DNA of 64,000 nucleotides from Plantago ovata (GCA_028274465.1 CM051455.1:47199129-47263128), one strand, 5' to 3'. Shown: positions 24,701 through 36,278, counted from the first letter of the stretch. Notes: generated by a model not told the origin, from the sequence alone. Numbers and translations are program-made.

Positions 24701-25304
24701 ATTAGGCATTGGCACCTCCCAGCAACAACAGCATACAGCTCTGCTAGAGCATTTAAGATCCCCTGAAGCTATTCAGGTAGTATAATTCCCAATCTCTCTG
24801 TCTTGTTGTTTCTGTGCAGTGTTTTCATCCTTAATTGTGTTATTTTAACTGCAGGCTCTTCTGAATGACAAAGCCAAACTCAGTGAAGTCCTAGAGCACT
24901 TCCCAAAGTTGATGGAGATGGTGCAGGTTTGTCAAGAACTGCATTTATCATCATTTTCAACTGCATCTTTTGTTTGAGACATATGCTTAGTTAGTCAGTT
25001 AGTTAGTTCGTTGTTTCTCTAACGGGAGTATTCTCTTGAGCTTAGTGTCTCCGACTAGAAATTGTAGATCAAAATGTTAGTACTTTGTCAATCAGCCTTA
25101 GCCCTTAGGGTCAAGACACCTGTTTAAAGGTGCATGTCATGTGTGCTTGTATTCCGAGTTTTAGGTATTGCAGCAGTTCATTAAATGGAATTATCCGTTG
25201 AGATTTTTAAATCTGGAATTTTCAGCCTTGAAGATATTTGTATTTTCCTTGCCTGAGAATTAATTACCTTAATGGTTTTACAGGCACACTTGGGTCCAAT
25301 GTAG
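9697..25304 (+). CDS. VIR: VIRILIZER homologue, m6A mRNA methyltransferase complex subunit
   Basis: Nuclear scaffold of the m6A writer (with MTA, MTB, FIP37, HAKAI in Arabidopsis). Exons: 9697-9771, 11653-11741, 11977-12100, 12895-13548, 13705-14073, 14489-14593, 14728-14910, 15286-15427, 15505-15686, 15834-15919, 16006-16054, 16302-16365, 16455-16936, 17021-17120, 18464-18597, 19292-19359, 19439-19655, 19781-19996, 20157-20312, 20429-20482, 20585-20799, 20897-20966, 21206-21534, 22105-22276, 22485-23759, 24099-24776, 24855-24926, 25284-25304. All introns are GT-AG and all phases join: 6,381 nt, 2,126 residues (Arabidopsis about 2,138). The N-terminus (MGRPEPCVLYAHTFVHP, SPPSFALEVF, VVRGSYRSLS) is the VIR_N region. 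A long helical-repeat-like middle follows. Exon 25 has the paired motifs RPPSMHVDDYVAR and RPPSIHVDEFMAR and the stretch DDDLQGIDIVFD. The tail is Pro/Gln-rich. The last exon adds only AHLGPM. The gene is convergent with protease A. Confidence 0.96.
12413..12666. mobile_element. Stowaway-like MITE in VIR intron 3
   Basis: It begins CTCCCTCCGCTACTTGCCCATG and ends ...GAGACAAAGGAAGTA, an imperfect inverted pair of the CTCCCTCCGT type. The ends are diverged, so the call is tentative. It is spliced out with the intron. Confidence 0.4.
17660..17809. mobile_element. Stowaway MITE in VIR intron 14
   Basis: CTCCCTCCGTACCAATGAAT opens the element and the inverted ATGAATGGGATGGGGGGAG closes it, with TA on both sides (17658-17659, 17810-17811). 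Size, termini and TA duplication are typical of Tc1/mariner-derived Stowaway elements. Confidence 0.75.
18617..18703. repeat. (TAA)n microsatellite in VIR intron 15
   Basis: About 29 uninterrupted TAA units starting about 20 bases after the exon 15 splice donor. Confidence 0.95.
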
Positions 25305-25884
25305 TGGCGTTGGTTCGTCGGGGCACAGGGGGACCTTTTACCTATTGGCCAGAGAGTTCATGTATAATGTAGTTTTTTCAATTAATTTCAAACTGTAAAT
25401 CAGATCTTGTTGTTTGTGTTGTACTATAGTTATTGCTTTTGAGTTTGATGAAACTGTATATGAATTAGGTTATGTAGTAATGCGTTTTAGTAGTACCATC
25501 TTTAGTTTTACGCAATGTTCTGCTGGGTTTGGTTATATGCTCCCTCATCTTTTGCATGTATTGCAAGGATATATTTTTTCCACAACAATTTCCTTTCCCC
25601 TTCTTTTCCCCGTCTGTGTCAGTGTTGTAAGCCACTAATATAAAGGATAAACGAGCTACTAACACCTTACTAGATTACTAAAAAACACGGTTTAGGCACG
25701 GACTAAATCCCCGTATCAACAGTAATTTATTGTTGTTGTGTTCCACTTATTCTGTTACAAATCGACATGCTCTTTGCATGAAGGGAAAGCAGAAATGCAG
25801 TAGAGGCAAGCTGTTGAGGCAAACATGTTGTACAAAGAAAGATATTGTTCACATCACATCCTTAGATTCAATTCACCGTCCATC
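25305..25884. other. Convergent 3' region between VIR and protease A
   Basis: The stop codons of VIR (25304) and protease A (25885) face each other 580 bases apart. The segment up to about 25700 is the VIR 3' UTR/downstream DNA. It reappears in pieces at 37240-37700, 42800-43060, 53535-53700 and 58660-59060, which is how the duplicated units are recognised. No poly(A) site can be fixed. Confidence 0.6.
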
Positions 25885-28010
25885 TTAGTCATGTGTTGCT
25901 CCATGTACTGCATCACTGCTTGCATTGGTCGAAACAGAATTGAGAATACGAGCCTCAGGATCACTTGCAGTACTGTAGAAACAGATAAACAGAATAGAAG
26001 ATGTTGAGAAAAGTTCCACAAACAAATGCCTAAAAAGTAAAAACTAGTACTAGTAACTTTTATGGAAATAAATTTGTAAAGAGATAAGGTAAAGAAGCAA
26101 TAAAGCACCTAGGCCTATGCGTGTGTAGGCAATCAATATAACTTGCACCCCATCCAACTATGCTCCTTTGGTTATCATATATCACCAACTTATTTACCAT
26201 AGAAGTTGCTGCGCACATGGCATGCAACTCGTTAAGAAAATGAAAAAATTACTATTATCTTCATACTAATACGCTAATGAACTCAACTTTAGTTTCTGAA
26301 TCAAGTCTTACCTCCTAGCACGTTTATAGCGTGAGATCCACTACTTTCCAGTATCCCCAAGCATATGTTGCCCGTAACCTGAAAATATGAGGTTTTTATA
26401 AGCAAAGTTTTTGGTTTAACATGGAAGATATAAAGAGCAATGGACGCACCGTGCTTCCAATTAGATAATCTATCGGTTCCAATTTAATGATTCTGTTTCC
26501 CGTGAAGTGAAGTATTATGGGATTAAAGTAGTGCAAGTAGTGCCACGGGCCGGTTGCATGATGTGCTTGCCCTTTCCAGCAGACAGGAAGAACTGATCTA
26601 GGTTCGTCATGTGTTAAATGTAAGGGGGCGCCACTCCGTTGCAGATTCAACTTGATCTAAAACACATTTCTTGTATCAGTTAGTCTTCTTAAGAAAAAGT
26701 TAAATGAGGTTTACTGTAACCCCTTACCGTATTTATAATGTATGTGTAAGTATGACTATTGAAGTGTGTATAAGTACTTCCAGTGTCCAAGACTAGTGAA
26801 GAGAGATTTGTTCCATGTTGTGCCCCCTCAATGCTAAGTGTAGCTGGCCCAATAGCATAGAAGCCGAGTGCCCTTTTATAACAATGATAAGAAAAAACAG
26901 ATAACTGGTGAGTGCAAGAGGAAATAAACTCCGCATCTGAAAGTAATAAACGAGGAATTAATCGGTGATTCTTACGATTGTTGCATCGGTAACCAAGTAT
27001 AACTATTTGATGATTCAGAAGCTTTTTCAAAACCAAAAAATATGTATCCTGAATATGCTCCTTGGGCGAGTATGCCCAGGCAATGTCCAAACATGTTGGT
27101 GTGAGCCTTTAGTTGTGATATAAAGCCATGTCCAGATCTGCCTAGGCCAAGCACACCATCAAAATCGAGTCTTCCACCTACATGAGGTCCTTCAAAATCT
27201 CCACACCTGAATGGACCATCAAAATGTTAGTATTTTAATTTCCTAGGGGACTTAGAAGGAGATCATTATGATTCATCAAAGGTGAAAGTATATGAAGTCA
27301 TTACCCGAAAATTAGTGTGGTGTTAAAGGTAGAACCATTGCCATGAAGGTGAATAATGTCCTTGGCCACATAACCAGTACTCAAACTTCCGTCTTGGTAA
27401 TGCATTGCGTAATCACAAGGTTGAGTTGCAGGCGCATGAGGGGAATAACTCGGGCAATCTGGATCACTTTTGGGTACGAAATTGTTGAAAGGTACGTAGG
27501 GTGGACTAGGTGCCTATGAATCAACCAGGACAAGCTTCAGCAATAGATATAATAATGTATAGATAATTAGATATATGAATGTAATTAAAATTGCATGCTA
27601 CGTTTATACCGGTTTAGCATGATGTCCAACACACTGAATCCATGTCAAAGAACTACCAGTGTCCAACAGGAGATGAAAATCTTTTCCTTCGAGGACTCCG
27701 ATGTTCAAGATAGTTATATACCGCCTTCAACAGAACCAAAGCAGTGTATGTTCAACTAGTAATTAGATTATCAGGGAAAACAATGCACGATTGATGAAGC
27801 AGGAGCCGTTTTACACAATATAAACCTCAACATCAAACATGCGAGATCAGATGCAGAACAAGAAGAAGAAAGATAAAAATGATGAAAAGGATTATAATAC
27901 GTACCATGCGTTTTCATATCCATAAAGAGGTAATTGGAATGAGCTACAGAGCAATGTACCAGGAGAGCATATAGAACAAAGGAAAACATAATGGGTGTTG
28001 GATTTCTCAT
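25885..28010 (-). pseudogene. Asp1-like aspartic protease, copy A, exon 1 frameshift
   Basis: Nine exons on the minus strand: 28010-27905, 27724-27610, 27513-27305, 27206-26976, 26872-26728, 26656-26450, 26378-26312, 26208-26109, 25972-25885. The product would be a secreted pepsin-family (A1B, Asp1-like) endopeptidase: signal peptide (MRNPTPIMFSFVLYALLVHC), first catalytic motif LLDTGSSLTW, second VLDTGSTYTHF. Other family marks are GVLGLGRSGHGF, FGHCLG, CWKGQ, CLGIL and LVIYDNQ..IVGW. All splice sites are GT-AG. Exon 1 lacks one base against copies B-E (CTCATTCCAAT versus a TCAATTCCAAT-type sequence), so the leader frame runs into TAA at the start of exon 2. A sequencing error is possible. 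It is the copy next to the real VIR 3' end. Confidence 0.8.
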
Positions 28011-28048
28011 AGGTAGTTCGTTTTGAAATGAACTGCCATGTACTAGTG

Positions 28049-28056
28049 TATATATA
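28049..28056 (-). promoter_or_regulatory. TATA box of protease A
   Basis: TATATATA lies about 40 bases upstream of the start codon within CTATATATACACTAGTACATGGCAGTTC (read on the minus strand in two overlapping pieces). The leader between it and the ATG is conserved in copies B and C. The 5' UTR would be very short. In B and C an (AAT)n tract directly abuts this element. Confidence 0.5.
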
Positions 28057-28108
28057 GATAGAGAGCTATACATTACATGTGTGAAGAAAAATATTTATTA
28101 AAGTTAAG

Positions 28109-28190
28109 CAAATAAAAGAAAATTACCACCATAAAAAAGAAAATTTTATTTTATTTTCTTTTGTATGGTGGTAATTTTCTTTTATTTTCC
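28109..28190. promoter_or_regulatory. Inverted repeat in the protease A promoter (ATGGTGGTAATTTTC motif)
   Basis: AAAAGAAAATTACCACCATA and its inverse TATGGTGGTAATTTTCTTTT form a hairpin with a TTTTATTTTATTT loop. The half-site (A)TATGGTGG(T/A)AATTTTCTTTT is repeated in the same upstream position of the other copies: 40670-40800 (four or five times), 45652-45668, 56235-56340 and 61620-61760. Family-wide conservation suggests a promoter element or an old MITE; I cannot tell which. Confidence 0.45.
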
Positions 28191-28734
28191 ATTCAATTGG
28201 TATGTACAAACTCAAAAATTCGAACTGTCTCTGTCTCTGCCAAAAGCTTTCATTCATCATCAAATTCTTCAATGGTCTTAAACCTAGTCACCCAAACTGC
28301 CGTACCTCCAGTTTCCCGTCCCCGGCTCCAATTTCGTCGACTGAGCCACCGGTTGCTCAATCTCAAGCCATGGCGGGTGAATCCGCCATGGCTTGGGTTG
28401 GTTAGGTACAGTTCAAGATGTGAAGCCTTATAGTTGGAGTTCTACTGCTCTATGTCCAAGAACATTTCTGATGATGAAACTTGTATATTATTTAAATGAC
28501 TAGAATTGGAACACCGCGCTTAGCGCGCCCATATTTATAATGTATTACGTTCTGAAAACAAGGCATATGTTCCTACAATATAGCGATGGACAAAAAACAC
28601 GGATTCATGTGCATCATATTTGGTGTTGTCACGAACCATTAAATTAGTGTTCTAAGAGACTGGATTTACAAAATCAGAACAGAAGATTTCTTCATGTGTG
28701 TTGCAATTTCGTAGTTCTAATTATCTTGGGAGGT
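28191..28734. other. Intergenic, no gene recognised
   Basis: A plus-strand frame at 28161-28433 reads Pro/Ser-rich sequence with no family I recognise. An imperfect hairpin CAAGCCATGGCGGGTGAATCCGCCATGGCTTG lies at about 28363-28394. Nothing else. Confidence 0.4.
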
Positions 28735-29860
28735 GCACCATTTTCATAGCTTCTTCAAATAACCCATCAAAAGTACCAGGCTTCACAAAACATACCAAAA
28801 GGCGAACTCCACTTCTTGCCTTCATGACCTCATAGATTGCCCCCAAACTATCCTCAAGTACAGGAAAAGAACATCATTTTCTCAAGGCACCAATAGATTC
28901 TGCCAGATTCTCGTTATTCAAAACTACAGATGGATCTTCCATTTCAACAAAAACTTCTAGTTGCTTGGGTGCCGATTCCAAGTCCATGAAACAAGCAAAC
29001 TCCATAATTTCTGCAACCATCTCACCGAAAGTTGAAAACTTCCCATGCTTGACACATTTGAGGTAACAAACATTTGGCCATAGTTTACTCACTATCTCTC
29101 TCAAAGATTATTCCTTAGACCAACTCCATCCCAAGGATGGTGGAGTTTGCTAAAACGTTTGCTCAGCAAACATGCTCCATCCAAGTTTGGACAAGTTTGG
29201 TGAGCATATGAGTATGCTATATGCTAATAGCATACGCGTTTGTAGTATTATTTTATCATTTCTTCACTTTAATTTTTCCTTTTCATTGTTTTAGTCCAGA
29301 TGCAATATATGTCCTTGTGTATGAGTTTTCCCATTAAGTACCTTTTATTTTATTAACTTGTATTTTAGTTTCAGTTTGTTTTTTTTCTTTTGTAATATAT
29401 TTATTTATGTTTTCATATATTCATATATTCAAATACCAATTGCCTTATATTTTTATATTATCGAGTATAGTATTTTTTTAATTTTAATTTTATGATATTT
29501 TAATTAATTAGCAAAATTTGCATTAAATAAAATGTGAAGGTTTGAAAGAAATGTAAAAAGAAATAAAGTAGTTTAAAAAGAAATGTGAAAGAAAATAGAA
29601 AGATTGGGTAAGATAGAGTATGAGGGTTGGAGATGAAGAGTATCATAGAGTTAGATGTGAGTGGAATGTTGACGTGGTGTAAACTAGAGTTTGTGGGTTG
29701 GAGATGGTCTATTTTAATTTGAATCCTATTCGATAGCTCAAGGTTGGGCCCACCTAGAAGTTCAATAATAGATTCCCTCATAGCAGTATCACTATGGTCT
29801 CTCTCCTCTTCATATTTTTGCGAACAAGCACATCTACCAATTTAAACAAGAACTTCATTT
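28735..29860 (-). pseudogene. GH3-like acyl-amido synthetase fragment, split by a MITE
   Basis: On the minus strand 29830-29715 encodes MRESIIELLGGPNLELSNRI. 29110-29040 continues with REIVSKLWPNVCYLKCVKHG, matching the GH3 stretch MREAV..LGGPDPELA.RI....W.GIV..LWPN.KYI..VVTG. A large internal deletion then joins it to the C-terminal domain (EFACFMDLESAP, QLEVFVEME, GVRLLVCFVKPGTFDGLFEE), with a stop between. GH3 enzymes conjugate amino acids to jasmonate or auxin. This piece lacks the ATP/AMP core and is split by an insertion at 29117-29716, so it is dead. It most resembles the JAR1/GH3.11 group, but that is a judgement from memory. Confidence 0.65.
29117..29716. mobile_element. MITE interrupting the GH3-like fragment
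   Basis: TAGACCAACTCCATCCC at the left and GGGTTGGAGATGGTCTA at the right form an imperfect 17-bp inverted pair. The GH3 reading frame is continuous in sense on either side, which supports an insertion. The interior is AT-rich. The target duplication is unclear. Confidence 0.6.
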
Positions 29861-30063
29861 ATATGTTTATTATATACCAAAAAATAAAAAGAATAGAACA
29901 GTTGAGGAATGGTTAAATTAATGACTAAGGGAATGTTGGCATATTGTTTTGTTTTTAAAAACAATTCTCTGATTTGAACAAAAGTTAAGAAACAAAAAAT
30001 GAATCTAACTTGAAAAATATACGAAGTATATGTTTATGGTCATGCTTGAATCATCACCATATA

Positions 30064-30318
30064 CTCCCCGTCCCGGTAGAAATTACTCAGTTTGACTTTT
30101 TTCGGTCAACGATTTTCAACTTTGACACCCGATTACTCTTAAACTATAATGATAAAATATTTAATAAAATTATATTATGAAAATTTAAGTTCTATATTTT
30201 CATAATATGATTTCGTCAAATACTTTATCATTATAGTTTAAAAGTAATCAGAAGTCAAAGTTGAACACTATTGACCGAAAAAAATCAAACTCGATAACTT
30301 ACGGTGGAACGGAGGGAG
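30064..30318. mobile_element. Stowaway MITE
   Basis: CTCCCCGTCCCGGTAGAAATTACTC to TTACGGTGGAACGGAGGGAG with TA on both sides (30062-30063, 30319-30320). The element folds along its whole length: TTTGACTTTTTTCGGTCAACG on one arm, TTGACCGAAAAAAATCAAA on the other. Confidence 0.85.
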
Positions 30319-30758
30319 TAATTAAATATTCACTGCACCTTCTTCAAAAGAGAGAAACCTTAATAATGAACATATTATTGAACCCATATTTTTGAATTCA
30401 AACACGAACAATCAAACCAAATTATTACTATCCAAGGCATGCTTAGAACCAGATTGGTGAGTAATTTAAGATCACAATTAGTGATTGCAAAAAAATTTAA
30501 TTGAAATATGCAGAGCGTAGAATTCATTATGAATTTACATGTAAGAACCGTACATAAATTTGCAGAAATAATAATAATAATGATTATCCCTTTAAAATTA
30601 GTTTCATTTTGACATTGATGATTTGCATGGATTAAAATGGATCATCAATTCAAAAAAATCCACAGTTAGTTGGAGGCATATATACAATATTTAAAATGAA
30701 ATCATGGGACTTCACCAAAGTGAGAAAAAAAAATCACTGGAAATCCAATTTCAAAATA

Positions 30759-31008
30759 CTACCTCCGTCCCAGAGCAGTTGCACTATTTGTTTTTGGACA
30801 CAGAAAATAAGGAGAAGATTTAAATATTGAGTTATATTGATAGTGGGTGTTTCTTTTACTTTATGGAGGATTTGTGGCCACAAAAATGTGTTGATGGAAT
30901 ATAAAATTATTATAACTATATCCAAATATGACAAATAAATGAAATGGGGCAACTCTAACGGAACGCTCAAAATGGCAAAATGGTGCAACTGTTCTGGGAC
31001 TGAGGGAG
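30759..31008. mobile_element. Stowaway MITE
   Basis: Termini CTACCTCCGTCCCAGAGCAG and inverted CTCCCTCAGTCCCAGAACAG, flanked by TA (30757-30758, 31009-31010). Confidence 0.85.
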
Positions 31009-33000
31009 TATGATGTTATCATGATTCAAAACATCCGTAAATGATTACATCTTCACTTCACTTTCATAAGAGAAAACCTTTAATTATAATGATATTTTCT
31101 AACGCAGTTTTTTGGATTCAAATGATGACTGACGGCACCAAATTATTACTAACCACGGCATGCTTACATCAATTTTGGTGAGTGAAAAAGAACAAATTGA
31201 AGGTATGCATAATTCAGAATATAAATGAAACGTTGTGACAAAATTGAACCAAAACAAAAGGAAGGTCAGGTATTTTACTATTGTGGTGAGAAGCATCCAT
31301 GGTAGAAATCAACATGACTATGATAACTTTCAATGACAGATAATTGAAGAAAAGTTAATAGAAACCTGCGGAAAAACAAAATCAATGTGCAAATAATGAG
31401 TTGATGAATTAATTGAAAAACAATGGTGAAATCTAAAAGAGATAAACAACATACCTTTTGAATATCTCCGTGAAGATAATCTGACGCTAACGAATTGATA
31501 AACCGACCAGATTAAAGTGCAAGAGTTGATGAAGGAATGAAATATAAGACCACGTTTCAGCGAGCCGCTACAATGAGAGAGCCAACGAAGAAGAAAATAC
31601 GAATGACGATGCCAAACACGGCGATCAGAGAAATAAGGAAGGATAAAATACGATGATATCCAGATTCCTAGAAAAATAACAGTCGCAACGTTCCAGAACG
31701 GACAGGTATCTTACAAACCGATTTTAACGGATTAACTAAGAAAGGAAAAACTCATAAACCACCTGGAGAGAACCAAACCGGACTACCACCTACAACCTAT
31801 GAAGTACGGAAACTTCAAATGACTCGGCGTTAAGGAAACGTTTCCTCTGCGTTTCCTTGTCGGAAACTTATGAATTAACTCTTTGGTCATTTAAATTATT
31901 TTTATTTAATTAGTTTTGTCTTTAATATGTGTTATATGTTGTCTAATGTATGTGAGTAAGTAAATTTTGTTAATTACTTATATACATTCATATTTCAACT
32001 TATTTTGTTGTTTCTTGTTTGATTTGACTAATTTATTTATTCAAATATCTATTTATTTTGTTATTTAGTATTCAAGCATTCATTATAAGTTTAAAAAATA
32101 ACTTTACATATTAACTATATATTTAAATATATAAAAATTAAACGTTTCCTATATGTTCCCGCTTCCTACTTTTTTGAACTTTGACGTGTCCACGTATCCA
32201 TCTCGTTTCCGTTTCCGCTTCCGTTTCCGTGCTTCCTAGCCTACAACCACAATTACCAACTTGAAACTGAAAAATGAATAAAATATGAATAAATAATTGA
32301 TAGTGGTTATTATATGAATGTATAAAGAGTAAATAATAATTAATAAAGAAAAGTAGTTGGTTGGTAATTTTATAAATATGAGTGTGTCGCAAGTATATTT
32401 GTTAATTAAAGTTGATGGTCCACTTTCCGAAAATGAAAATGGGAGACTTCTTTTTTTACGACAAAAAATTAAAGTTGAAACCATTCCTGCAATTTTAGTA
32501 TATAAAAGAACTCTTGGGGTAGAGACTTTTTAGTATACAAAAAACATCGATCTAGTTTCATCACCATGTGCAACGGTAGTTTGGTGGCCAAACCTTGTAC
32601 TACATTCCAGTTTGGTGGAAGTGGAGTTTGTGCATCTCCCAGCAAAACGTGTAAGATGCTTTTTTTTCTTTTCTTTTTATGTTTTTAATTTATTCTTCTT
32701 TTTCTCTTTTCTTCTTCATCTTGAAATAACTTGGAATTGAATTGTAGATATTTCCAAATTTTTTTCTTTGTTTAATTTATTATCTTTTACTTTCCTTTTA
32801 ATTTTATTATTATTATTTATTTTTCATATATTTCACTATTAGTAAATTATATTGAAATATTATAAAATTTAAAACATTCAAAATTCAATTATGAAATACC
32901 AATTATAAAATATACCAATTATGAAATTTAATTTTTGAATAATTGTATTTTTGTATTACCGAATATAGTATTATTATTTTTAATTTCATAATATTATAAT
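31009..33000. other. AT-rich intergenic stretch, transposon debris
   Basis: 31056-31190 is a diverged copy of 30335-30475 (CAAATTATTACTA.CCA.GGCATGCTTA). 31830-32230 has repeated AAACGTTTCC/GTTTCCGCTTCC words resembling transposon subterminal repeats. No exon with recognisable protein similarity was found. Confidence 0.4.
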
Positions 33001-33175
33001 TACCTGCTGGGAAGAGCTCCACTAGATACAGATTGTTTACCTTTAAGGACGTATGGTGCCAACTGCCAACATCCCAACCAAAGCAATATCAACAACAATG
33101 CCCCATGCACCAAAAGATCTGCAGCATACAATTCAAGCCAATGATCCGGCCAGCTCACTCAATGAAAATTCTCCA
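33001..33175. repeat. Spacer repeat shared with 41430-41545
   Basis: CCTGCTGGGAAGAGCTCCAC, TAGATACA and GTATGGTGCCAA, followed by ATCCCAACCAAAGCAATATC and AACAACAATG.CCCATGCACC, occur here and at 41430-41545. The copies lie upstream of proteases A and B respectively, so the repeat belongs to the duplicated unit. The source is not recognised. Confidence 0.6.
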
Positions 33176-33224
33176 ATTAATTTACAATCAAAACGTACAC
33201 CATAATCACCACTAATTATATGTA

Positions 33225-34119
33225 ATAGGGGTAATTTTGATCCATGTCTTAGTCCCCTTGCACTTTTGGTCCGCACTAGTGCGAATTTGGTCCTCTATCA
33301 GCGTAAAATTCGTCGTACACGTGGCCAGAGCGCCGTATACACGTATAATTCGCCTCCAACTAAGCTGAAGCATGCCAAGTCACACACAAAACACATATAC
33401 ACACTCCAACTCTGATTTGTGAGCTCACGAGCCGAGTTTACACAAATCAGAGTTTACACAAATTATATGAGTCCGAATCAGAGTTGGAGTCGAGTTCACG
33501 AGTCGAGTCGAGTTCGAATTTGTGAGCTCACGAGCCGAGTTTACACAAATTCGAACTCGACTCGTTTAGTATATCGAACTATAAATTATGATCGAATTCG
33601 AGTTCAAGCTCGAATTTTCGAACTTCGAGTCGAGCTTTTTTCGAGTCGAGCTCGAACTGCTCGAAAAAAGCTCGATTCGATTACAGGCCTAGTTACTAAG
33701 CTATGTAAAACAAATCTTAATGAAGCTCTATTTTGCAGAGCTTAATTATCCCTGTACAACGCTTAATAAGCTCTGTTAAACAGAGCTTCAATTTGTATAT
33801 TATGCACGATCAACTGCAGGCTCATTTGACAAGGGAAAAACTCCCTCCAAACCGGTCCAGTCCGCGATCTCGCTTTGTTTATTCTTTCCAATCCATGCTC
33901 TAATATAGTTTATTAGTTCGTCCTCTCTCAATTCGCCACATCATGAACCAGGTGGACTACATGAACAAAATCGTGGACTAAACGGACCAAAATCGCGGAG
34001 CTCTATAACGCTCTAATACGGATTAACATGCCATGTCAGCATTCGAGGACTGTATATCAATTTTGGTGGACCAAAAGCGAAGTGAACTTTGACATGTTGG
34101 ACCAAAAGTGCAATTTACC
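33225..34119. mobile_element. MULE-like non-autonomous element with nested hAT-like segment
   Basis: It starts AGGGGTAATTTTGATCCATG and ends ...AAAGTGCAATTTACCC, an inverted pair of the GGGTAAATT class, with the words ATTTTGATCC/GGACCAAAAGTGCAA mirrored inside. TATGTA occurs at both edges as a possible short target duplication. Within it, about 33410-33695, is a GAGTCGAG/CTCGAACT-rich segment ending in TCGATTACAGGCCTA, the terminus style of short hAT elements. The open frame at 33419-33745 is this repeat and is not a gene. Confidence 0.45.
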
Positions 34120-34307
34120 CTATGTACGTATTAACACAATTTCTATTGGAAACACAACCATATATATATTGTAAAACATTATTATTTTATTAAATAATAT
34201 ATTGAAATAAATGGAGTAAATATATAATTTTCACATAATGACTTCAAACGTAATAAAAAAATAACTAATTGAGTAATTAAACTTACGCCTTGCATGGTTT
34301 GAGTAAT

Positions 34308-35347
34308 TCCAAGGGAAAAGAAAAGAAAATAAAGGAAAACCTAATTTTTTGATGTTTGTTTTAAGGGAAATTTAATATGAAAACTAGTTACTCTGGAAAA
34401 CTTGGGAAAATGAGGGAAATAAAATCAAAACAGAATCCACAGAATCTTCAATATTTATCTTCATATTCCATCTCGATCAAAATCTTCACGTCCATTTCCA
34501 TGTACTGCATAAAACAAAATTTTCTTCACAAAATTTTCATCTCCCTATCTAAGATTTATTAGAGACTTTGATGAAAATTTTTAGAATTTCGTCTTCCCTC
34601 CAAAATTAATTTCTTAATTAATGAATTACATCTCCACCAACATTATATACATATACATCTTCGTTTGTTCTGGTAATTTTTTTATTAACCCTTAGTTATA
34701 TATGAACATTATCGATTACTAATTTCATATTATCAATTACTAATTTGAGAAAAAAATATTATGTTCTCATATTCTTGAGTTAGTGTATAGTATGATTCTT
34801 GAGTTAGTGTATAGTGTAGTAGAAACTTACTATTGACTCCGGAAACTTTATATTATCGCACTTTATTTTTGTTGACTTTTCGATGTCCAATTTGACCTCA
34901 AATTTACAATAACTCGTTGCGAAAAAAATAATTTTTAAAATTATATTATGATAGTATACTTCTTATATTTGTATAATATAACTTTTAAAAATAATATTTT
35001 CCTAATCAATTATGATTAATTTGAGGTCAAATTGTATATAAAAAAAGTCAACAAAAATAAAATGGAAAACTCTAAAGTTTCCGGAGGAAGTAAATTTTAT
35101 AGACGAAAATTAATATTTTAATTTATTGATAATAATTGTTTGTCTTGGCTGAGTGAGTAGACTCAAATATATAGTTACCATACCAATTTTAAAAGATGAA
35201 AGATAAAAAAAATATAACTACCAATTTATTTTCCAGGAAAATAAGAATGAGATGCCAAACGGTAGAAAAATAAGGACAATATAGATTTTCCTCCAACATT
35301 TTCCAAAGGGATTTGATTTTCCTCAATTTCTTTTCTTTTCCCTTGGA
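34308..35347. mobile_element. TIR element of the CCAAGGGAAAAG family, copy 1
   Basis: TCCAAGGGAAAAGAAAAGAAA on the left mirrors TTTCTTTTCTTTTCCCTTGGA on the right. A related copy is at 56382-57487. The words AACTAATTGAGTAATTAAACTTA occur just outside both ends (34262-34284 and 35348-35372), longer than a normal target duplication. A Stowaway sits inside. No transposase. Confidence 0.6.
34830..35090. mobile_element. Stowaway-like MITE nested in the element above
   Basis: CTATTGACTCCGGAAACTTT to CTAAAGTTTCCGGAGGAAG, flanked by TA. Internal arms pair: CAATTTGACCTCAAATTTAC against TTTGAGGTCAAATTG. Confidence 0.6.
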
Positions 35348-36278
35348 TAACTAATTGAGTAATTAAACTTAATATAAATGGTGTGCTTTAAATGTATATA
35401 ATTTTTGTAGTTATGCAATTAATAGTTTTGAATTGAACTATATTAGACATACAAAAATTATTCTTCCGATGAGTTAAGAACCATCGGATACATCTCTAAA
35501 CTTTGGAAACATTCAACTTCAAAATCTGCAATGTATCTTTTTTGCATGTTAATTGGTATTTTTCATCAGTTGAATATATTGTCAAGTGCTTCATATAAAC
35601 ATTCTAGTTTCATAATATGATGTTTTTAGTTATTTTTATCGTATGATTTAAGAATAATTTAAGGTCAAAATGATCATCGAAAAAGTCAACAAAATCAAGT
35701 GTTACATTTATTATTGAACGGAGGAAGTATATCTTTTTTTATAAGAACATATCATGGTTATATTTTAAAATTAAGTATAATACGTCATACAACTTTATGT
35801 TAAAAAATAAAAATTTAAGAAGAGAATAAATAAAAAATAAAAAAATTACGTCAATAAGATTCGAACCCATCACCTTCAACTAAAATAATGATACAAATAA
35901 TAGAGAAAAATCACGCCAACAAGATTCGAACCAAACACCTTCAATAAAAATAATAATAAAAATAATGGAGAAAAATCACGCCAACAGGATTCGAACCCTA
36001 CATCTTTTAATTAACTAATGACACATGTACGCACCAGATTAAAATTGGATAACCAAGATCCACGGATTAAAATTGATTGGTAGGTCAATCAATTGATTGA
36101 ATCAACATGCTTATTATATTACTTTAAATAAATAAGAATTTTAAGCAAGCTAATTAACCTCTGTTCCAACTTTGAACAAGAACGAGGGGTGAGCCAGCAT
36201 CCTATTTCACATCATGGAACAGTATCTCATCAAAAATCCCAATGGCCAAGCCGAACCCTGAAACATTACTATATATAG
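35348..36278. other. AT-rich intergenic stretch
   Basis: About 35850-36000 holds three diverged repeats of roughly 60-70 bases with the word AA(C/T)A(A/G)GATTCGAACCC/A, which resembles a box-B-like or SINE-tail sequence but lacks a complete Pol III promoter. No gene recognised. Confidence 0.35.

Noticed and set aside
26972..27154. Treating each open frame in 25.8-28.1 kb as a separate small gene
   Set aside because: They are exons of one nine-exon protease with consistent phases.
33419..33745. 108-residue frame rich in Arg/Ser/Glu
   Set aside because: Made of GAGTCGAG/CTCGAACT transposon repeats.
35850..36000. Repeated GATTCGAACC words suggesting tRNA genes or B boxes
   Set aside because: No cloverleaf or box A at the right spacing; left as AT-rich repeats.
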